The translations under genes were made by a program, and so were the position numbers. This document shows positions 1 through 9,160 of a stretch of DNA of 64,000 nucleotides, piece after piece. Origin of the DNA: Propioniciclava sinopodophylli (lineage in GTDB: Bacteria > Actinomycetota > Actinomycetes > Propionibacteriales > Propionibacteriaceae); assembly GCF_004324755.1 (NCBI RefSeq), contig NZ_SDMQ01000001.1, positions 310,001-374,000 of the forward strand, given 5' to 3'. How positions within the stretch are numbered: position 1 is the first letter of the stretch; every line of letters begins with the position of its first letter. The notes under the pieces were generated by a model that saw only the letters and a program-made list of their open reading frames with translations, did no database searches and was not told where the DNA came from.

Positions 1-1
1 G

Positions 2-169
2 GGCGGGCTACCGGTGGTGTTCGGCAGCGATCACCCCGTGACCGGGGGCTACCCGGTCGTGGGGGTCGTCACCGACGCGGACGCAGACCGGCTGGCCCAG
101 GCACGCCCGGGCCAGCAGGTGCGCTTCCGCGCGGCAGGGATCACTCCGCGTCGAGGTCCTTCTCGATGA
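2..169 (+). CDS. C-terminal end of a biotin-dependent carboxyltransferase / 5-oxoprolinase subunit C-like protein (partial)
   Basis: The frame open from the left edge ends at a TGA at 167-169 and encodes about 55 residues. The segment [20 protein letters not shown] and a following stretch rich in D/A/R and Q/V/R/F resemble the C-terminus of the KipA/PxpC (urea amidolyase-type carboxyltransferase) family, whose members hydrolyse 5-oxoproline together with PxpA and PxpB. Only the tail is present, so PxpC cannot be separated from other family members. The gene runs convergently into ptsH and its last 29 bases overlap the ptsH 3' end. Family membership rests on motif recall; function is inferred. 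Confidence 0.6.
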   Translation, partial: GGLPVVFGSDHPVTGGYPVVGVVTDADADRLAQARPGQQVRFRAAGITPRRGPSR

Positions 170-410
170 GCGCTGCGATGGCCTCGACGGCTTCGGCGTT
201 GTCGGAGGTCACGACGACCTCTGCGCCCCTCTCCGCACCCAGGGTCATGATCATGAGGCTGGACGCCGCGTCCACGCCCTCGTCGTCGTCCCCGCCGACC
301 AGCGACAGGAGGATCTCGTCGTCGTAGGCCTCGGCGGCCTCGGCGATGATCGCGGCGGGGCGGGCGTGGAGGCCGACGGCCGAACCCACGACAACGGTCT
401 TGCTGGCCAT
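141..410 (-). CDS. ptsH: Phosphocarrier protein HPr
   Basis: The 89-residue product carries phosphate from enzyme I to the EIIA domains of the sugar phosphotransferase system in the cytoplasm. The active-site segment GLHARPAA places the phosphorylated histidine at residue 15, the canonical position. The Ser46 region is recognisable as [15 protein letters not shown], with a serine available for regulatory phosphorylation as known in Firmicutes HPr. An AAAGGAG ribosome binding site lies just upstream of the ATG. It is the last gene of the fruR-fruK-fruA-ptsH cluster, 37 bp after fruA, while enzyme I is encoded divergently at 4523-6187. Confidence 0.95.
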   Translation of the reverse strand: MASKTVVVGSAVGLHARPAAIIAEAAEAYDDEILLSLVGGDDDEGVDAASSLMIMTLGAERGAEVVVTSDNAEAVEAIAALIEKDLDAE

Positions 411-447
411 GTATTTCTCCTTTTGAATCGGTTGTTGCCGGCAGCCG

Positions 448-2493
448 TCAGGCGACGGCTGCCTTGTTCCGGGTACCGATGAACTGCTTCGCGGCGATGA
501 CGGCGGCCGCGCCGACGATCATGCCAGCGATGATGGCGATGATGAACCCCACGGGGTTGGTGATCGCGAAGGAAACGAAGATTCCGCCGTGCGGGGCGCG
601 GCTGCCCACCCCCAGCGCCATGACCAGGGCGCCGGTGACGGCACCGCCGGCCATCATGGACGGGATGACGCGCAGCGGGTCGGCCGCGGCGAAGGGGATG
701 GCCCCTTCGGAGATGAAGGCGGCCCCGAGCAGCCAGGCCGTCCGGCCGTTCTCGATCTCGGGCTCGGTGAACAGGCGCTTGCGGACGGTGGTGGCCAGCG
801 CCATCGCCAGCGGCGGAACCATGCCCGCGGCCATCACGGCGGCCATGATCTGGAACGAGGCGTCGGTCTGGGCGGACAGGCCGGCCGTGGCGAACAGGTA
901 CGCCGCCTTGTTGACCGGGCCTCCCAGGTCGACGCACATCATCAGGCCGAGCACGACGCCGAGGAGGATCGCGGAGCCACCCGACATCCCGGTCAGGCCG
1001 TCGTAGAGGGACGTGGTCAGGGCCGCGAGGGGCTTGCCGAGCAGCATGTACATCAGGCCGCCGGTCAACAGCGTCGCGATCAGGGGGATGATCACCACCG
1101 GCATCAGGCCGGCCAACCAGCGCGGGGGCTTGAGCGCGGCGAGCCACATCGCGATGAGGCCGGCGACGAGACCCGTCACCAGGCCGCCGATGAAGCCCGC
1201 GCCGAGGGCGACGGAGATGGCGCCGCCGACGAAACCGGGCGCGATGCCGGGGCGTCCGGCCAGCGCGTAGGCGATGTAGCCCGACAGCGCCGGGACGAGG
1301 AAGCCGAACGCCGCGCCGCCGATCTTGAACATGATCGCGCCCAGCCAGATCAGCAGGCCCGCGTTCGGTCCGAGGGCCAGGGCCATGTCGGCGTTCGAGC
1401 CGTAGGTGGTGCAGGCGTCCGCACCTACGCCGGACGCCCACGCCGGCAGCGCGTCGCAGGTCGGGGCCAGCGCGATGTCGTAGCCGCCCAGGAGGAAGCC
1501 CAGGGCGATCAGCAGGCCGCCCGCGGCGACGAACGGGATCATGTAGGACACGCCCGTCATCAGCGCCTGCTGGATGCGCTTGCCCCACCCGAGCTGGGTA
1601 CCCGACCCCTCGGACGACGCCGCACCCGGGGTGCCGGACACCCGCCGGGCGTTGGGGTTCGCCGAGGCGGCGACCGCCTCCTCGACCATCTTCTTCGGCT
1701 CGTTGATCGCACGCTTCACCCCCGACTCGATCACGGGCAGGCCGGCGAACCGCTCACGATCCTTGACGCCGACGTCGGTGGCGAAGATGACGGCGGCGGC
1801 CTGGGCGATCGTGGCGGCGGGCAGCGGCGTGACGCCGCCGGACCCCTGCGTCTCGATCTGGACGTCGTAACCGAGCTCCTGGCCTGCGGCGACCAGGGAG
1901 TCCGCCGCCATGTAGGTGTGCGCGATGCCGGTCGGGCAAGCGGTGACGCCCACGATCACCGGTCGCGTCACGTCGGCCCCGGACGCCGCGGCCGCGGCAG
2001 GTGCCGCCGCCGTCGCAGCGGCAGTGGCGGCCGGAACCTCCGCCGGCGCGGGGTTCAGGACGCCGTCGACCAACTGGACGATCTCGCCGGCGGTCCGTGC
2101 GGAGCGCAGCGCAGCGAGGAAGTCCTTCTTGACCAGCGCGCGGGCGAGCTTGGTCAGCAGCTTGAGGTGGTCGGCGTCGCCGTCCGCGGCCGCTGCGATC
2201 AGGAAGACGAGGTCGGCCGGGCCGTCCTTGGCGCCGAAGTCGACCGGGTTGGCGAGGCGGGCGAAGGCCAGGGACGCCTCCGAGACGGCCGCCGAGCGGC
2301 AGTGCGGTATGGCGAACCCACCGGGCAGGCCGGTTGCGGACTTGCCCTCGCGCTCCATGGCGTCGGCGGTCAGACCGGAGGCGTCGCCACGGCCGGCCGC
2401 CGCGACGAGACCGGCGAGGGAGGCGATGACGTCCGCCTTGGTGGAGCCGAGGTCGGCGTCGAGCGCGACCAGTTCTTCGATGATGAGGGGCAC
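448..2493 (-). CDS. fruA: PTS fructose transporter, fused EIIABC
   Basis: This 681-residue membrane protein imports fructose and phosphorylates it to fructose 1-phosphate. The order is EIIA (about residues 1-150, phospho-histidine 64 in GFAIPHCRS), an Ala/Pro-rich linker (150-175), EIIB (about 178-275, phospho-cysteine 186 in VGVTACPTGIAHTYMA) and the membrane EIIC domain (about 300-670, multiple hydrophobic spans ending NPVGFIIAII). The length and domain order match actinobacterial FruA. It starts 11 bp after fruK, whose product uses the fructose 1-phosphate, and is followed by ptsH. Transcription is probably driven from upstream of fruR or fruK. Confidence 0.93.
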   Translation of the reverse strand: MPLIIEELVALDADLGSTKADVIASLAGLVAAAGRGDASGLTADAMEREGKSATGLPGGFAIPHCRSAAVSEASLAFARLANPVDFGAKDGPADLVFLIAAAADGDADHLKLLTKLARALVKKDFLAALRSARTAGEIVQLVDGVLNPAPAEVPAATAAATAAAPAAAAASGADVTRPVIVGVTACPTGIAHTYMAADSLVAAGQELGYDVQIETQGSGGVTPLPAATIAQAAAVIFATDVGVKDRERFAGLPVIESGVKRAINEPKKMVEEAVAASANPNARRVSGTPGAASSEGSGTQLGWGKRIQQALMTGVSYMIPFVAAGGLLIALGFLLGGYDIALAPTCDALPAWASGVGADACTTYGSNADMALALGPNAGLLIWLGAIMFKIGGAAFGFLVPALSGYIAYALAGRPGIAPGFVGGAISVALGAGFIGGLVTGLVAGLIAMWLAALKPPRWLAGLMPVVIIPLIATLLTGGLMYMLLGKPLAALTTSLYDGLTGMSGGSAILLGVVLGLMMCVDLGGPVNKAAYLFATAGLSAQTDASFQIMAAVMAAGMVPPLAMALATTVRKRLFTEPEIENGRTAWLLGAAFISEGAIPFAAADPLRVIPSMMAGGAVTGALVMALGVGSRAPHGGIFVSFAITNPVGFIIAIIAGMIVGAAAVIAAKQFIGTRNKAAVA

Positions 2494-2504
2494 CGGCGTT
2501 CCTT

Positions 2505-3509
2505 TCAGGAGTTCGACAGGGAAGAGACGTAAGGATGGGTGAGGGGGAGGTCGGCGGGGGTCGGGAGGCTTGTGCCGGGGAGGGAGGCGGCGGCCGAGCC
2601 GTGGTTGACCGCGGAGGCGAGGCAGTCGGCCGGGGATCCCCCGGCGACGTCGGCGAGGATGAAGCCGGCGACCGAGGAGTCACCCGCGCCGACCGTGCTG
2701 CGCACCTCGATCCGCGGCGCTGTGGCGTGCCAGGCGCCCTCGGCGTTCACGAGGACGGCACCGGCTCCGCCCAGCGTGACCAGCACGTTCGCGATGCCCC
2801 GGTCGCGCAGGCGGGAAGCCGCTTCGACGATGTCGTGGAGGTCGCCCCGCACGGCGGCGTCCTCGAAGGCGGCGGCGTCACCGCCGGTCAGCTGGGCCAG
2901 TTCATCGGAGTTGGGCTTGATCAGGTCGAACGACGCCCCGGGCAGCGCGTCCAACACGGCATCGAGGGCGGCGTCCGAGGTGTCGACGGCGACCCGGCAC
3001 CCGAGGGGCTTGAGGCGGGCCGTGAGCCGGGCGTACCAGTCCGTGGGGGCCCCGGGCGGCAGGGATCCGGACAGGGCGACCCACACTGCACCACGCGCGG
3101 CCTCCACGAGAAGGTCCGTGGCCACGGCCAGGTCGTCCACGGACAGGGTCGGCCCCGGCTCGTTGATCTTGGTCGTCGTGCCGTCGGGCTCGGTGATCGT
3201 GGTGTTGGTACGGGGGTGGCGGACGGTCGCCGGGGCGATGACCGTGAGGCCCGCCGGCAGGTCGGCGTCCAGCGACGAGCGGTACGCCTCGTCCGCGAAC
3301 GGCAGGACCGCCTCCGTGGCGACGCCTCCCGCGGCGACCACCTTGGCCACGTTCACGCCCTTACCGGCCGCTTGGGCGGAGGCGGCGGTAGCGCGCTGGA
3401 CCTCGCCGCGCGCCAGGGCGGAGCCGAGCGCGACCGTCCGGTCGATGCTGGGGTTCGCGGTGAAGGTGACCACGCGGAGGCCATGGTGCGCTGCGCTGCT
3501 GTCGGCCAT
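2505..3509 (-). CDS. fruK: 1-phosphofructokinase
   Basis: A 334-residue PfkB-family kinase that converts fructose 1-phosphate and ATP to fructose 1,6-bisphosphate, completing the PTS fructose route. The N-terminal signature FTANPSIDRTVALG and the C-terminal anion-hole/catalytic motif GAGDSSVAGF are present, with the catalytic Asp in GAGD. The ATG is preceded by a GAGGGAG ribosome binding site; about ten residues precede the usual family start. The gene sits between the DeoR-type regulator and fruA. The 98-bp gap upstream contains a TTTGTGTTGG element (3596-3605) that recurs upstream of the EIIA operon near 11720. Confidence 0.93.
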   Translation of the reverse strand: MADSSAAHHGLRVVTFTANPSIDRTVALGSALARGEVQRATAASAQAAGKGVNVAKVVAAGGVATEAVLPFADEAYRSSLDADLPAGLTVIAPATVRHPRTNTTITEPDGTTTKINEPGPTLSVDDLAVATDLLVEAARGAVWVALSGSLPPGAPTDWYARLTARLKPLGCRVAVDTSDAALDAVLDALPGASFDLIKPNSDELAQLTGGDAAAFEDAAVRGDLHDIVEAASRLRDRGIANVLVTLGGAGAVLVNAEGAWHATAPRIEVRSTVGAGDSSVAGFILADVAGGSPADCLASAVNHGSAAASLPGTSLPTPADLPLTHPYVSSLSNS

Positions 3510-3595
3510 GTCGTTTTCTCCCTCGTTGGAGTGTTGGCACTTTTATAGCGGCCCCAGCCGGACCAGCGCAAGGGTTTTACGTGGATTCATGTTGT

Positions 3596-3605
3596 TTTGT
3601 GTTGG
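3596..3605. promoter_or_regulatory. Candidate DeoR-type operator upstream of fruK
   Basis: The fruR-fruK gap contains TTTGTGTTGG (CCAACACAAA on the coding strand), with a related GTTGTTTTG immediately beside it and a GTTGGAGTGTTGG stretch near 3523-3535. The same 10-mer lies at 11720-11729 upstream of the mannitol-type EIIA gene. T-rich direct repeats of this kind are typical of DeoR-family sites. The assignment to FruR is inferred. Confidence 0.45.
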
Positions 3606-3607
3606 AA

Positions 3608-4375
3608 TCAGGCCACCTCGACCCGCATCCCCGCCGCGCGCAGCTCGGCCACGCTCGCCTCGGGCAGGCCGGAGTCGGTCACGACGGCGTCCACGTCCTC
3701 CAGGGAGGCGAACTGGACGAGGTGGTCGACCCCCAGCTTGGCGGAGTCGGTGAGCACGAACGCCTCGCGCGCGCTGGCGACCATCGCCCGTTTGACGGCA
3801 GCCTCACTCGGATCCGGGGTCGAGAAGCCGTGCGCGACCGAGAACCCGTTCGTGCCCAGGAAGGCGACGTCGACGCGGAGCCGCGCCAGCGTCTCCAGGG
3901 CCGGCGGCCCCACGACCGCCTGGGTGATCCCCCGCACCTGCCCCCCGAGGAGCCAGACCGAGCGCCCCTCCTGCTGGGAGAGGACAGCCGCCGCCGGGAC
4001 CGAGTTCGTCACCACCAGGCCGACCCAGCTGGGCAGGAGCCCGCAGAGGCGGCCCGTCGTGGTGCCGGCGTCGACGAGGACGGTGAGCCCCTCACGGTGC
4101 GGGAGCAGCCCGATCGCCTTCTGGGCGATGGCGAGCTTCTCCTCGGGCGAGGACACCTCACGGGCGGTGACGGACGGCTCGCCCAGCAGCAGCTTGTCGG
4201 CCGGCACAGCGCCGCCATGGACCCTGCTCACGAGCCCTCGCCCAGCCAGCGAGTCCAGGTCGCGGCGGATCGTCTCGGGGGTGACGTCGTAGCGGGCGGC
4301 GAGGTCGGCGACCGAGACGCGCCCCAACTCGCGGGCGCGGGTCACGATCTCGTGCTGGCGCTCCTCGGCATACAT
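3608..4375 (-). CDS. fruR: DeoR-family transcriptional regulator of the fructose operon
   Basis: A 255-residue DeoR/GlpR repressor. The N-terminal winged helix (MYAEERQHEIVTRARELGRV, recognition helix in VTPETIRRDLDSL) is followed by a sugar-phosphate-sensing DeoRC domain containing VDAGTTTGRL and FLGTNGFSVAHG. I start it at the ATG at 4375 because a GAGGAG ribosome binding site lies at the right spacing and DeoR proteins normally begin MYAEERQ; the frame stays open upstream to 4426 without a comparable site. It leads the fru cluster and is divergent from ptsI, so it can control both sides. The likely inducer is fructose 1-phosphate, inferred from family and context. Confidence 0.85.
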   Translation of the reverse strand: MYAEERQHEIVTRARELGRVSVADLAARYDVTPETIRRDLDSLAGRGLVSRVHGGAVPADKLLLGEPSVTAREVSSPEEKLAIAQKAIGLLPHREGLTVLVDAGTTTGRLCGLLPSWVGLVVTNSVPAAAVLSQQEGRSVWLLGGQVRGITQAVVGPPALETLARLRVDVAFLGTNGFSVAHGFSTPDPSEAAVKRAMVASAREAFVLTDSAKLGVDHLVQFASLEDVDAVVTDSGLPEASVAELRAAGMRVEVA

Positions 4376-4422
4376 GGGCACTCCTCGTGTCGACCGACGG
4401 TGACCAAAAGCCACACGTTCGG

Positions 4423-4439
4423 ACATGTTCCCACCATGT
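4423..4439. promoter_or_regulatory. Inverted repeat in the fruR-ptsI divergent promoter region
   Basis: ACATG (4423-4427) and CATGT (4435-4439) form a 5-7-5 inverted repeat in the 147-bp gap between the divergent fruR and ptsI starts. The location suits an operator governing both genes. Which protein binds is unknown; FruR is the obvious candidate. Confidence 0.35.
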
Positions 4440-4522
4440 GTATATCCATTTTGCGTTGACGCGGCAAGGGTGGCTTGGAAGAATCAGGGCACGTACCGCA
4501 GCACCTCACAGTGGAGGAACCC

Positions 4523-6187
4523 ATGGAGCACCAGACCGTCCGCGGCACCGGCGTGGTCGCCGGTTACGCTTACGCCCCCGTCGCCTGGACGCGCCCGGCG
4601 CCCGTGCCCCCCGCGTCCGCGGCGGTCGTCGCCGAGGACGCCCGCGAGGCCGAGGTCGCGCGGTTCAAGGCCGCCGTCGAGACGGTCGCCACCCGCTTCG
4701 CTGACCGCGCCAGCGCGGCCACCGGTGTCGCCGCCGAGGTGCTCGGCGCCACCGCCGCCCTCGCCCGCGACCGCGGCTGGAGCCGCGCCGCCATCAGGCT
4801 GATCAACAGCGGCACCGCCGCCGAGGGGGCGACCACCGCCGCCATCGAGCAGTTCGTCGCCCAGTTCGAGAAGCTGGGCGGCCTGATGGCCGAGCGGACG
4901 ACCGACCTGAAGGACATCCGCAACCGCGTCGTCGCCGAGCTCATGGGACTGCCCGAGCCGGGCGTCCCGCAGCCCACCTCGCCGGTCATCCTGTGCGCCG
5001 ATGACCTCGCCCCCGCCGACACCGCCGGCCTCGACCCCGCGCTCGTCCGCGCGCTCGTCACCCGCCTCGGCGGCCCGACCAGTCACACCGCGATCATCGC
5101 GCGCCAGCTCGGTATCCCGTGCATCGTGGCGGCGTCCTCGCTCGACACCGTCCCCGAGGGCACGCAGGTGCTGGTCGACGGCACGTCCGGCATCATCACG
5201 CTCAACCCGGACCCCGCGTCCGCCCAGGCGCTCGTCGAGGAGGACGCCCGCCTGCGGGAGGAGATCCGCTCGTGGACCGGCCCGGCGAAGACGGCCGACG
5301 GTGTGGGCGTCCAGCTGCTGGCCAACGTGCAGGACGGCAAGGCCGCAGCCAAGGCGTCCGAGAGCGAGGCCGAGGGCGTGGGCTTGTTCCGCACCGAGCT
5401 GTGCTTCCTGTCCGCGCAGACCGAGCCGAGCGTGGAAGAGCAGGCGCGCATCTACGGCGAGGTTTTCAGCGCGTTCCGCGGCAAGAAGGTCGTCGTGCGC
5501 ACGCTGGACGCCGGCTCCGACAAGCCGGTGCCGTTCGCGAACCACGAGCACGAGGAGAACCCGGCCCTGGGCGTCCGGGGCATTCGCCTTGGCTGGACGA
5601 ACCCGGGTCTGGTGGAGCGGCAGCTGGACGCCATCCAGATGGCCGCCGAGGACAACGGCGTGAGCGAGGCCTGGGTGATGGCGCCGATGGTGGCGACCGT
5701 GGACGAGGCGTACGAGTTCGCGCAGAAGTGCCGCGCCCGCGACCTCAAGCCCGGGATCATGGTCGAGGTGCCGTCGGTGGCGCTGCTGGCCGACCAGTTC
5801 CTGGCCGAGGTCGACTTCTTCTCGATCGGCACGAACGACCTGACGCAGTACACGATGGCGGCCGACCGGATGTCCTCGCACCTGGCGATGCTGACCGACC
5901 CGTGGCAACCCGCCGTGCTGCGCCTGATCGCGCTGACCGCGCAGGCAGGTGAGCGCGCCGGCAAGCCCGTCGGCGTGTGCGGCGAGGCCGCTGCCGACCC
6001 GCTGCTCGCGTGCGTGCTGGTGGGCCTGGGCGTCACGTCGCTGTCGATGGCGACCAACGCCATCCCGGCCGTCGGCGTCCAGCTGGGCAAGGTCACGATC
6101 GACCAGTGCCGCGAGGCTGCCCTGCAGGTCGCGGCGTCCCGCAACAGCCGCGACGCCAAGGAGCTCGCGGCCGAACTGCTGGGCTGA
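4523..6187 (+). CDS. ptsI: Phosphoenolpyruvate-protein phosphotransferase (enzyme I)
   Basis: A 554-residue cytoplasmic enzyme that takes phosphate from PEP and passes it to HPr. The phosphorylated histidine is in GGPTSHTAIIARQLGIPC (about residue 188). The PEP-binding barrel shows LGVRGIRL, SIGTNDLTQYTMAADR and the active-site cysteine in GVCGEAA. The ATG at 4523 has a GGAGGA ribosome binding site 6 bp upstream; an in-frame start at 4475 would add 16 residues that do not look like family sequence. It is transcribed divergently from fruR and ends at a strong hairpin. Confidence 0.95.
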   Translation: MEHQTVRGTGVVAGYAYAPVAWTRPAPVPPASAAVVAEDAREAEVARFKAAVETVATRFADRASAATGVAAEVLGATAALARDRGWSRAAIRLINSGTAAEGATTAAIEQFVAQFEKLGGLMAERTTDLKDIRNRVVAELMGLPEPGVPQPTSPVILCADDLAPADTAGLDPALVRALVTRLGGPTSHTAIIARQLGIPCIVAASSLDTVPEGTQVLVDGTSGIITLNPDPASAQALVEEDARLREEIRSWTGPAKTADGVGVQLLANVQDGKAAAKASESEAEGVGLFRTELCFLSAQTEPSVEEQARIYGEVFSAFRGKKVVVRTLDAGSDKPVPFANHEHEENPALGVRGIRLGWTNPGLVERQLDAIQMAAEDNGVSEAWVMAPMVATVDEAYEFAQKCRARDLKPGIMVEVPSVALLADQFLAEVDFFSIGTNDLTQYTMAADRMSSHLAMLTDPWQPAVLRLIALTAQAGERAGKPVGVCGEAAADPLLACVLVGLGVTSLSMATNAIPAVGVQLGKVTIDQCREAALQVAASRNSRDAKELAAELLG

Positions 6188-6193
6188 TCAGCG

Positions 6194-6229
6194 AGCGGTT
6201 CCCGTCCAGAGCGCTGGACGGGAACCGCT
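6194..6229 (+). terminator. Intrinsic terminator after ptsI
   Basis: A perfect 16-bp stem with a 4-nt loop begins 6 bp after the ptsI stop codon. It is T-poor downstream, as usual for high-GC actinobacterial terminators, and lies between convergent genes, so it may serve both strands. Confidence 0.75.
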
Positions 6230-6257
6230 GCTGTTCGGGGATGGGTTCAGTCTCCTG

Positions 6258-7373
6258 TCAGCACGGACGGCTGTCGGTGGACCACCAGGTGACGTGCCGG
6301 GAGCCGCCGTAGAGGCTGGTTCCCTCGATGGCCACGGCCGTCCGCGCGCCGTAGAAGGTGTTGGGGATCGAGAAGTTGTAGGTGTGCAGGTTCACGATGG
6401 TGTTCCGTGGCAGGTCCCGCTTCGCGATCACCTTCAGGTTGCGGTAGTCGATCACCTCGACGCTGATATCGGGATGGTCCGGGATCGTCGTGAGCGCGAT
6501 CGGCTGGATGTCGGACTTGCTCACCTTCCACGTCGTTCCAGCGGGCACCGGCCCGTTCGGCGCCTTGATCTGCAGCAGCAGCCCACGCCACGCGTTGCAC
6601 GTGTGCCCAAGGACGGCTGACTTGTACGCCGGCGTCGGCGCCGGAGGCGGAGGCGGAGGAGGCGGGGGCGTCGTGGCCGGGGCGGGAAGAATCCACCCCA
6701 CGATGCCGTCGGACGGGTTCCCCTCGCAGTCGGCCTGCAGGCTGTCGAAGTGGTCGCCCGCCTCGAAGCCGTCCGGGCGTGACGCCAGCCGGCAACGGTA
6801 CAGCGGCACGGAATCGGTGGTCGGGCCGGTCAGGACGTGGCCCAGGACGCCGAGGTTGACGCCTGCACCTTCACAGCCGGGGTCCCGGGAGCTCATCTCG
6901 TTCCAGCCGTAGAGGAAGCATCGGTAGAGCGGGGCGCTGCCGGGCACCTGGGTCGGGTAGGCCCTTCCGAGGTCCTTCTCCATGCGCCAGCTGAGCTGGC
7001 CGTTGTGGTGCGGAGGCGTTCCGTTCAGCGTCCGCTTGTCGGGCTTGGGCTGCTTGCTGAGCAGCGCCCAGCGCTCGAGCTTGGCGGTGGCACCCGCGGG
7101 CGCGGCCTGGGTCGGGTCGGGCGGCAACGGGGGCGGCGGAGGCGGAGGCGGCGGAGGCGGTGGGGGGACGGGCGTGGGGGTCGGATCCGGATCGGGCGGC
7201 GGCGGCGGTTCGGGCGGGCACGAGTCGTCGATCATCCGCTGGGGGATGCAGCCGAAGATGGGTGGGGGCCGGCGGCCGATCTCGGTGGCCATGGCGGCCG
7301 AGGTTCCCAACGTCGGGACGACGAGGGCGGCGACCAACAGGGCCACGGCCTGGCTTCGGGTGGGGGTGGGCAT
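6258..7373 (-). CDS. Secreted proline-rich protein with DUF5648-like repeats
   Basis: A 371-residue exported protein of unknown function. The start at 7373 is supported by an AGGAGG ribosome binding site and is followed by a signal peptide (hydrophobic AVALLVAALVVPTLG, cleavage likely after ATSAAMA-type residues near 30). Proline-rich linkers flank two copies of a motif beginning PLYRC (about residues 150-180 and 195-240); the second includes DGFEAGDHFDSLQADCEG, which resembles beta-propeller-like DUF5648 modules. After a second polyproline tract comes an unrecognised C-terminal domain of about 120 residues. A cell-surface or carbohydrate-binding role is possible. It is convergent with ptsI and monocistronic. 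Confidence 0.7.
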   Translation of the reverse strand: MPTPTRSQAVALLVAALVVPTLGTSAAMATEIGRRPPPIFGCIPQRMIDDSCPPEPPPPPDPDPTPTPVPPPPPPPPPPPPPLPPDPTQAAPAGATAKLERWALLSKQPKPDKRTLNGTPPHHNGQLSWRMEKDLGRAYPTQVPGSAPLYRCFLYGWNEMSSRDPGCEGAGVNLGVLGHVLTGPTTDSVPLYRCRLASRPDGFEAGDHFDSLQADCEGNPSDGIVGWILPAPATTPPPPPPPPPAPTPAYKSAVLGHTCNAWRGLLLQIKAPNGPVPAGTTWKVSKSDIQPIALTTIPDHPDISVEVIDYRNLKVIAKRDLPRNTIVNLHTYNFSIPNTFYGARTAVAIEGTSLYGGSRHVTWWSTDSRPC

Positions 7374-7623
7374 GAGTCCTCCTGAGGGTGTCAGGCGTGC
7401 CGGTGCGACACGTGCTCCGATCCTGTCGCGCCGGGGGCACCGGCCGCGTCGGAGCACCCCGGTATCCGCTCGGCCTGCCGGGGGCCCCTGCGGCATCATC
7501 CCGGTGCGGTACGCAGCCCTACCCGACGAGGGGTCCCGGCGCTACCCTCGGGGGAGGATGCCCCCGGGGCCCGGCCCGGGCAGGGTGAGGGGTATCTGCA
7601 CCACCCCCACGAGAGGACCCGCC

Positions 7624-7962
7624 ATGACCCAACGGCCCGTGGTCACCATCGAGCAGGACGACATGGTCGTCGCCACCGGACGCCTCGAGCTGCCGGACAC
7701 CATCATCCACACCGGGACGGAGCGCCTCACCGCGCCCCTCACGGTGCGGTTCGAGGACGGCTGCCGGTTCGACGTGATCGACGTCCAGCACTCGGTGCAC
7801 CCGCCCCTGATCACGGCGCTCCTGCTACCCCCGGGCAGCGCGGACGTACCGGACCCCGACCCGGGACCCTTCTGGGACGCCGACGAGGGCGACGTCGTCC
7901 GGCCGGACCCGGCCCACAAGCCTCTGTGGTGCTTCCTGCTGCCCCGGCTCCCCTACTGCTGA
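7624..7962 (+). CDS. Hypothetical protein of 112 residues
   Basis: I do not recognise this family. The ATG at 7624 has a GAGAGGA ribosome binding site. The protein begins MTQRPVVTIEQDDMVVATGR, is acidic, has no signal peptide or membrane span, and ends in a hydrophobic, cysteine-containing tail (WCFLLPRLPYC). The stop codon lies 4 bp before the GTG of a sensor kinase, so the three genes to 9825 are probably one operon and this product may be linked to the signal the kinase senses. That role is inferred from position only. Confidence 0.6.
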   Translation: MTQRPVVTIEQDDMVVATGRLELPDTIIHTGTERLTAPLTVRFEDGCRFDVIDVQHSVHPPLITALLLPPGSADVPDPDPGPFWDADEGDVVRPDPAHKPLWCFLLPRLPYC

Positions 7963-7966
7963 CGCC

Positions 7967-9160
7967 GTGGCTGCCGGCTCGGCGACCACACCCCCGACGA
8001 CCGGCCGGCCCCGTCGGGTGACGCCCACCGTCGTGGCCACCCTCGCCTGCGCGGCGCAACTGGCGGCGTGGGGAGGCGCGCCGCTGACCCGCTGGGGTGA
8101 CACCCTGCCGTGGGAGGCGGTCGTGGCCGTGACGGTCGTCGGGTTCCTCCCCTTGGCCGCCCTTCCGGAACGCCCCCGCATCGGCTTCCTCGGGGTGTGG
8201 GTGGTGGGGTGCTGGTGCCTGCTCGTACCGACCTACGATCCCAACGCCGGCCTGCTGCTGGGGCTGTTCCGGGTGGCGCGTACCCAGAGCCGCGCCGCCA
8301 CCGCCGTCGCGGCTGCTGCCGCTCTCGTCCCCGTCACGGTCTCGTCGGTCAGCACCGCCGCGTTCGTCACCGGCCGCCCCGGCGGCGACCCGGGGGCCGT
8401 CGCTTTCATCTTCGGCGTGTGGGTGGTCGTCTACGCGCTGGTCGTCGCCCTGGCGCTGCGGCTGCGCCGGGGCGCCGATCAGGTCGACCGGCTGTCAGCC
8501 GAGCTCGCGGCATCCGAGGAGCAGGCGCGCGCCCGCGAGCGGACCCGCATCGCGCGGGAACTGCACGACACCGTCGCGCACTCCCTGTCGGGCATCGCCC
8601 TGCAGGCCGCCGGCGCTCGCACCGTGCTCGCCGCGCAACGACCCACCGACCCCCTCGCCGGCGCCCTGACCAGCATCGAGGACGCAGCCTCCCAGGGCAT
8701 GCGCGAACTGCACCGCCTGCTGGGACTCATCACGGGACCGGGCGACGACGCCGATCCCGGACTGCGTCGCTGGACCGAGGTACCCGCGTTGGTCGCGCTG
8801 GCCCAGGACGCCGGCGTCCGCGTCACCTTCGTCGAAACGGGAGCCCGACGCACGCTCGATCCCAGCGTCGAGCACACCGCATTCCGCGTCGTCCAGGAGT
8901 GCCTGACGAACGCGATGAAGCACGCCGGGCACGGCGGAAGCGCCGCGGTCGACGTCGCGTGGTCGGCGCCGGCCCTGACCATCGAGGTGAGCACCCGCAC
9001 CGGCCCCGTCCGCCCGCACGCACTGCCCGGCGGACACGGGCTGAGCGGCCTGGCCGAGCGCGTCAGCACCGTCGGTGGCACCCTCGCTGCCGGACCCACC
9101 GCCGACGGGTTCCGCACCCGCGCCCGGCTCCCCCTCGACCCCGCAGGAGGCACCCGATGA
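7967..9160 (+). CDS. Sensor histidine kinase, NarL/DesK type
   Basis: A 397-residue membrane kinase. Four to five hydrophobic segments (about residues 20-165) are followed by a short coiled region and a HisKA_3 dimerisation domain with the phosphorylated His200 in RIARELHDTVAHSLSGIALQ. The ATP-binding domain shows an N box (VVQECLTNAMKHAG) and a G box (GGHGLSGLAERV). It starts with GTG 4 bp after the upstream small gene and its TGA overlaps the ATG of the response regulator (ATGA), indicating translational coupling. The extracellular loops are short, so an intramembrane or envelope signal is likely; the ligand is unknown. Confidence 0.88.
   Translation: MAAGSATTPPTTGRPRRVTPTVVATLACAAQLAAWGGAPLTRWGDTLPWEAVVAVTVVGFLPLAALPERPRIGFLGVWVVGCWCLLVPTYDPNAGLLLGLFRVARTQSRAATAVAAAAALVPVTVSSVSTAAFVTGRPGGDPGAVAFIFGVWVVVYALVVALALRLRRGADQVDRLSAELAASEEQARARERTRIARELHDTVAHSLSGIALQAAGARTVLAAQRPTDPLAGALTSIEDAASQGMRELHRLLGLITGPGDDADPGLRRWTEVPALVALAQDAGVRVTFVETGARRTLDPSVEHTAFRVVQECLTNAMKHAGHGGSAAVDVAWSAPALTIEVSTRTGPVRPHALPGGHGLSGLAERVSTVGGTLAAGPTADGFRTRARLPLDPAGGTR

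Noticed and set aside
589-2532. Plus-strand frame of 647 residues across fruA
   Set aside because: Composition is antisense-like (Gly/Arg/Asp/Gln-rich) and fruA on the minus strand has all PTS motifs.
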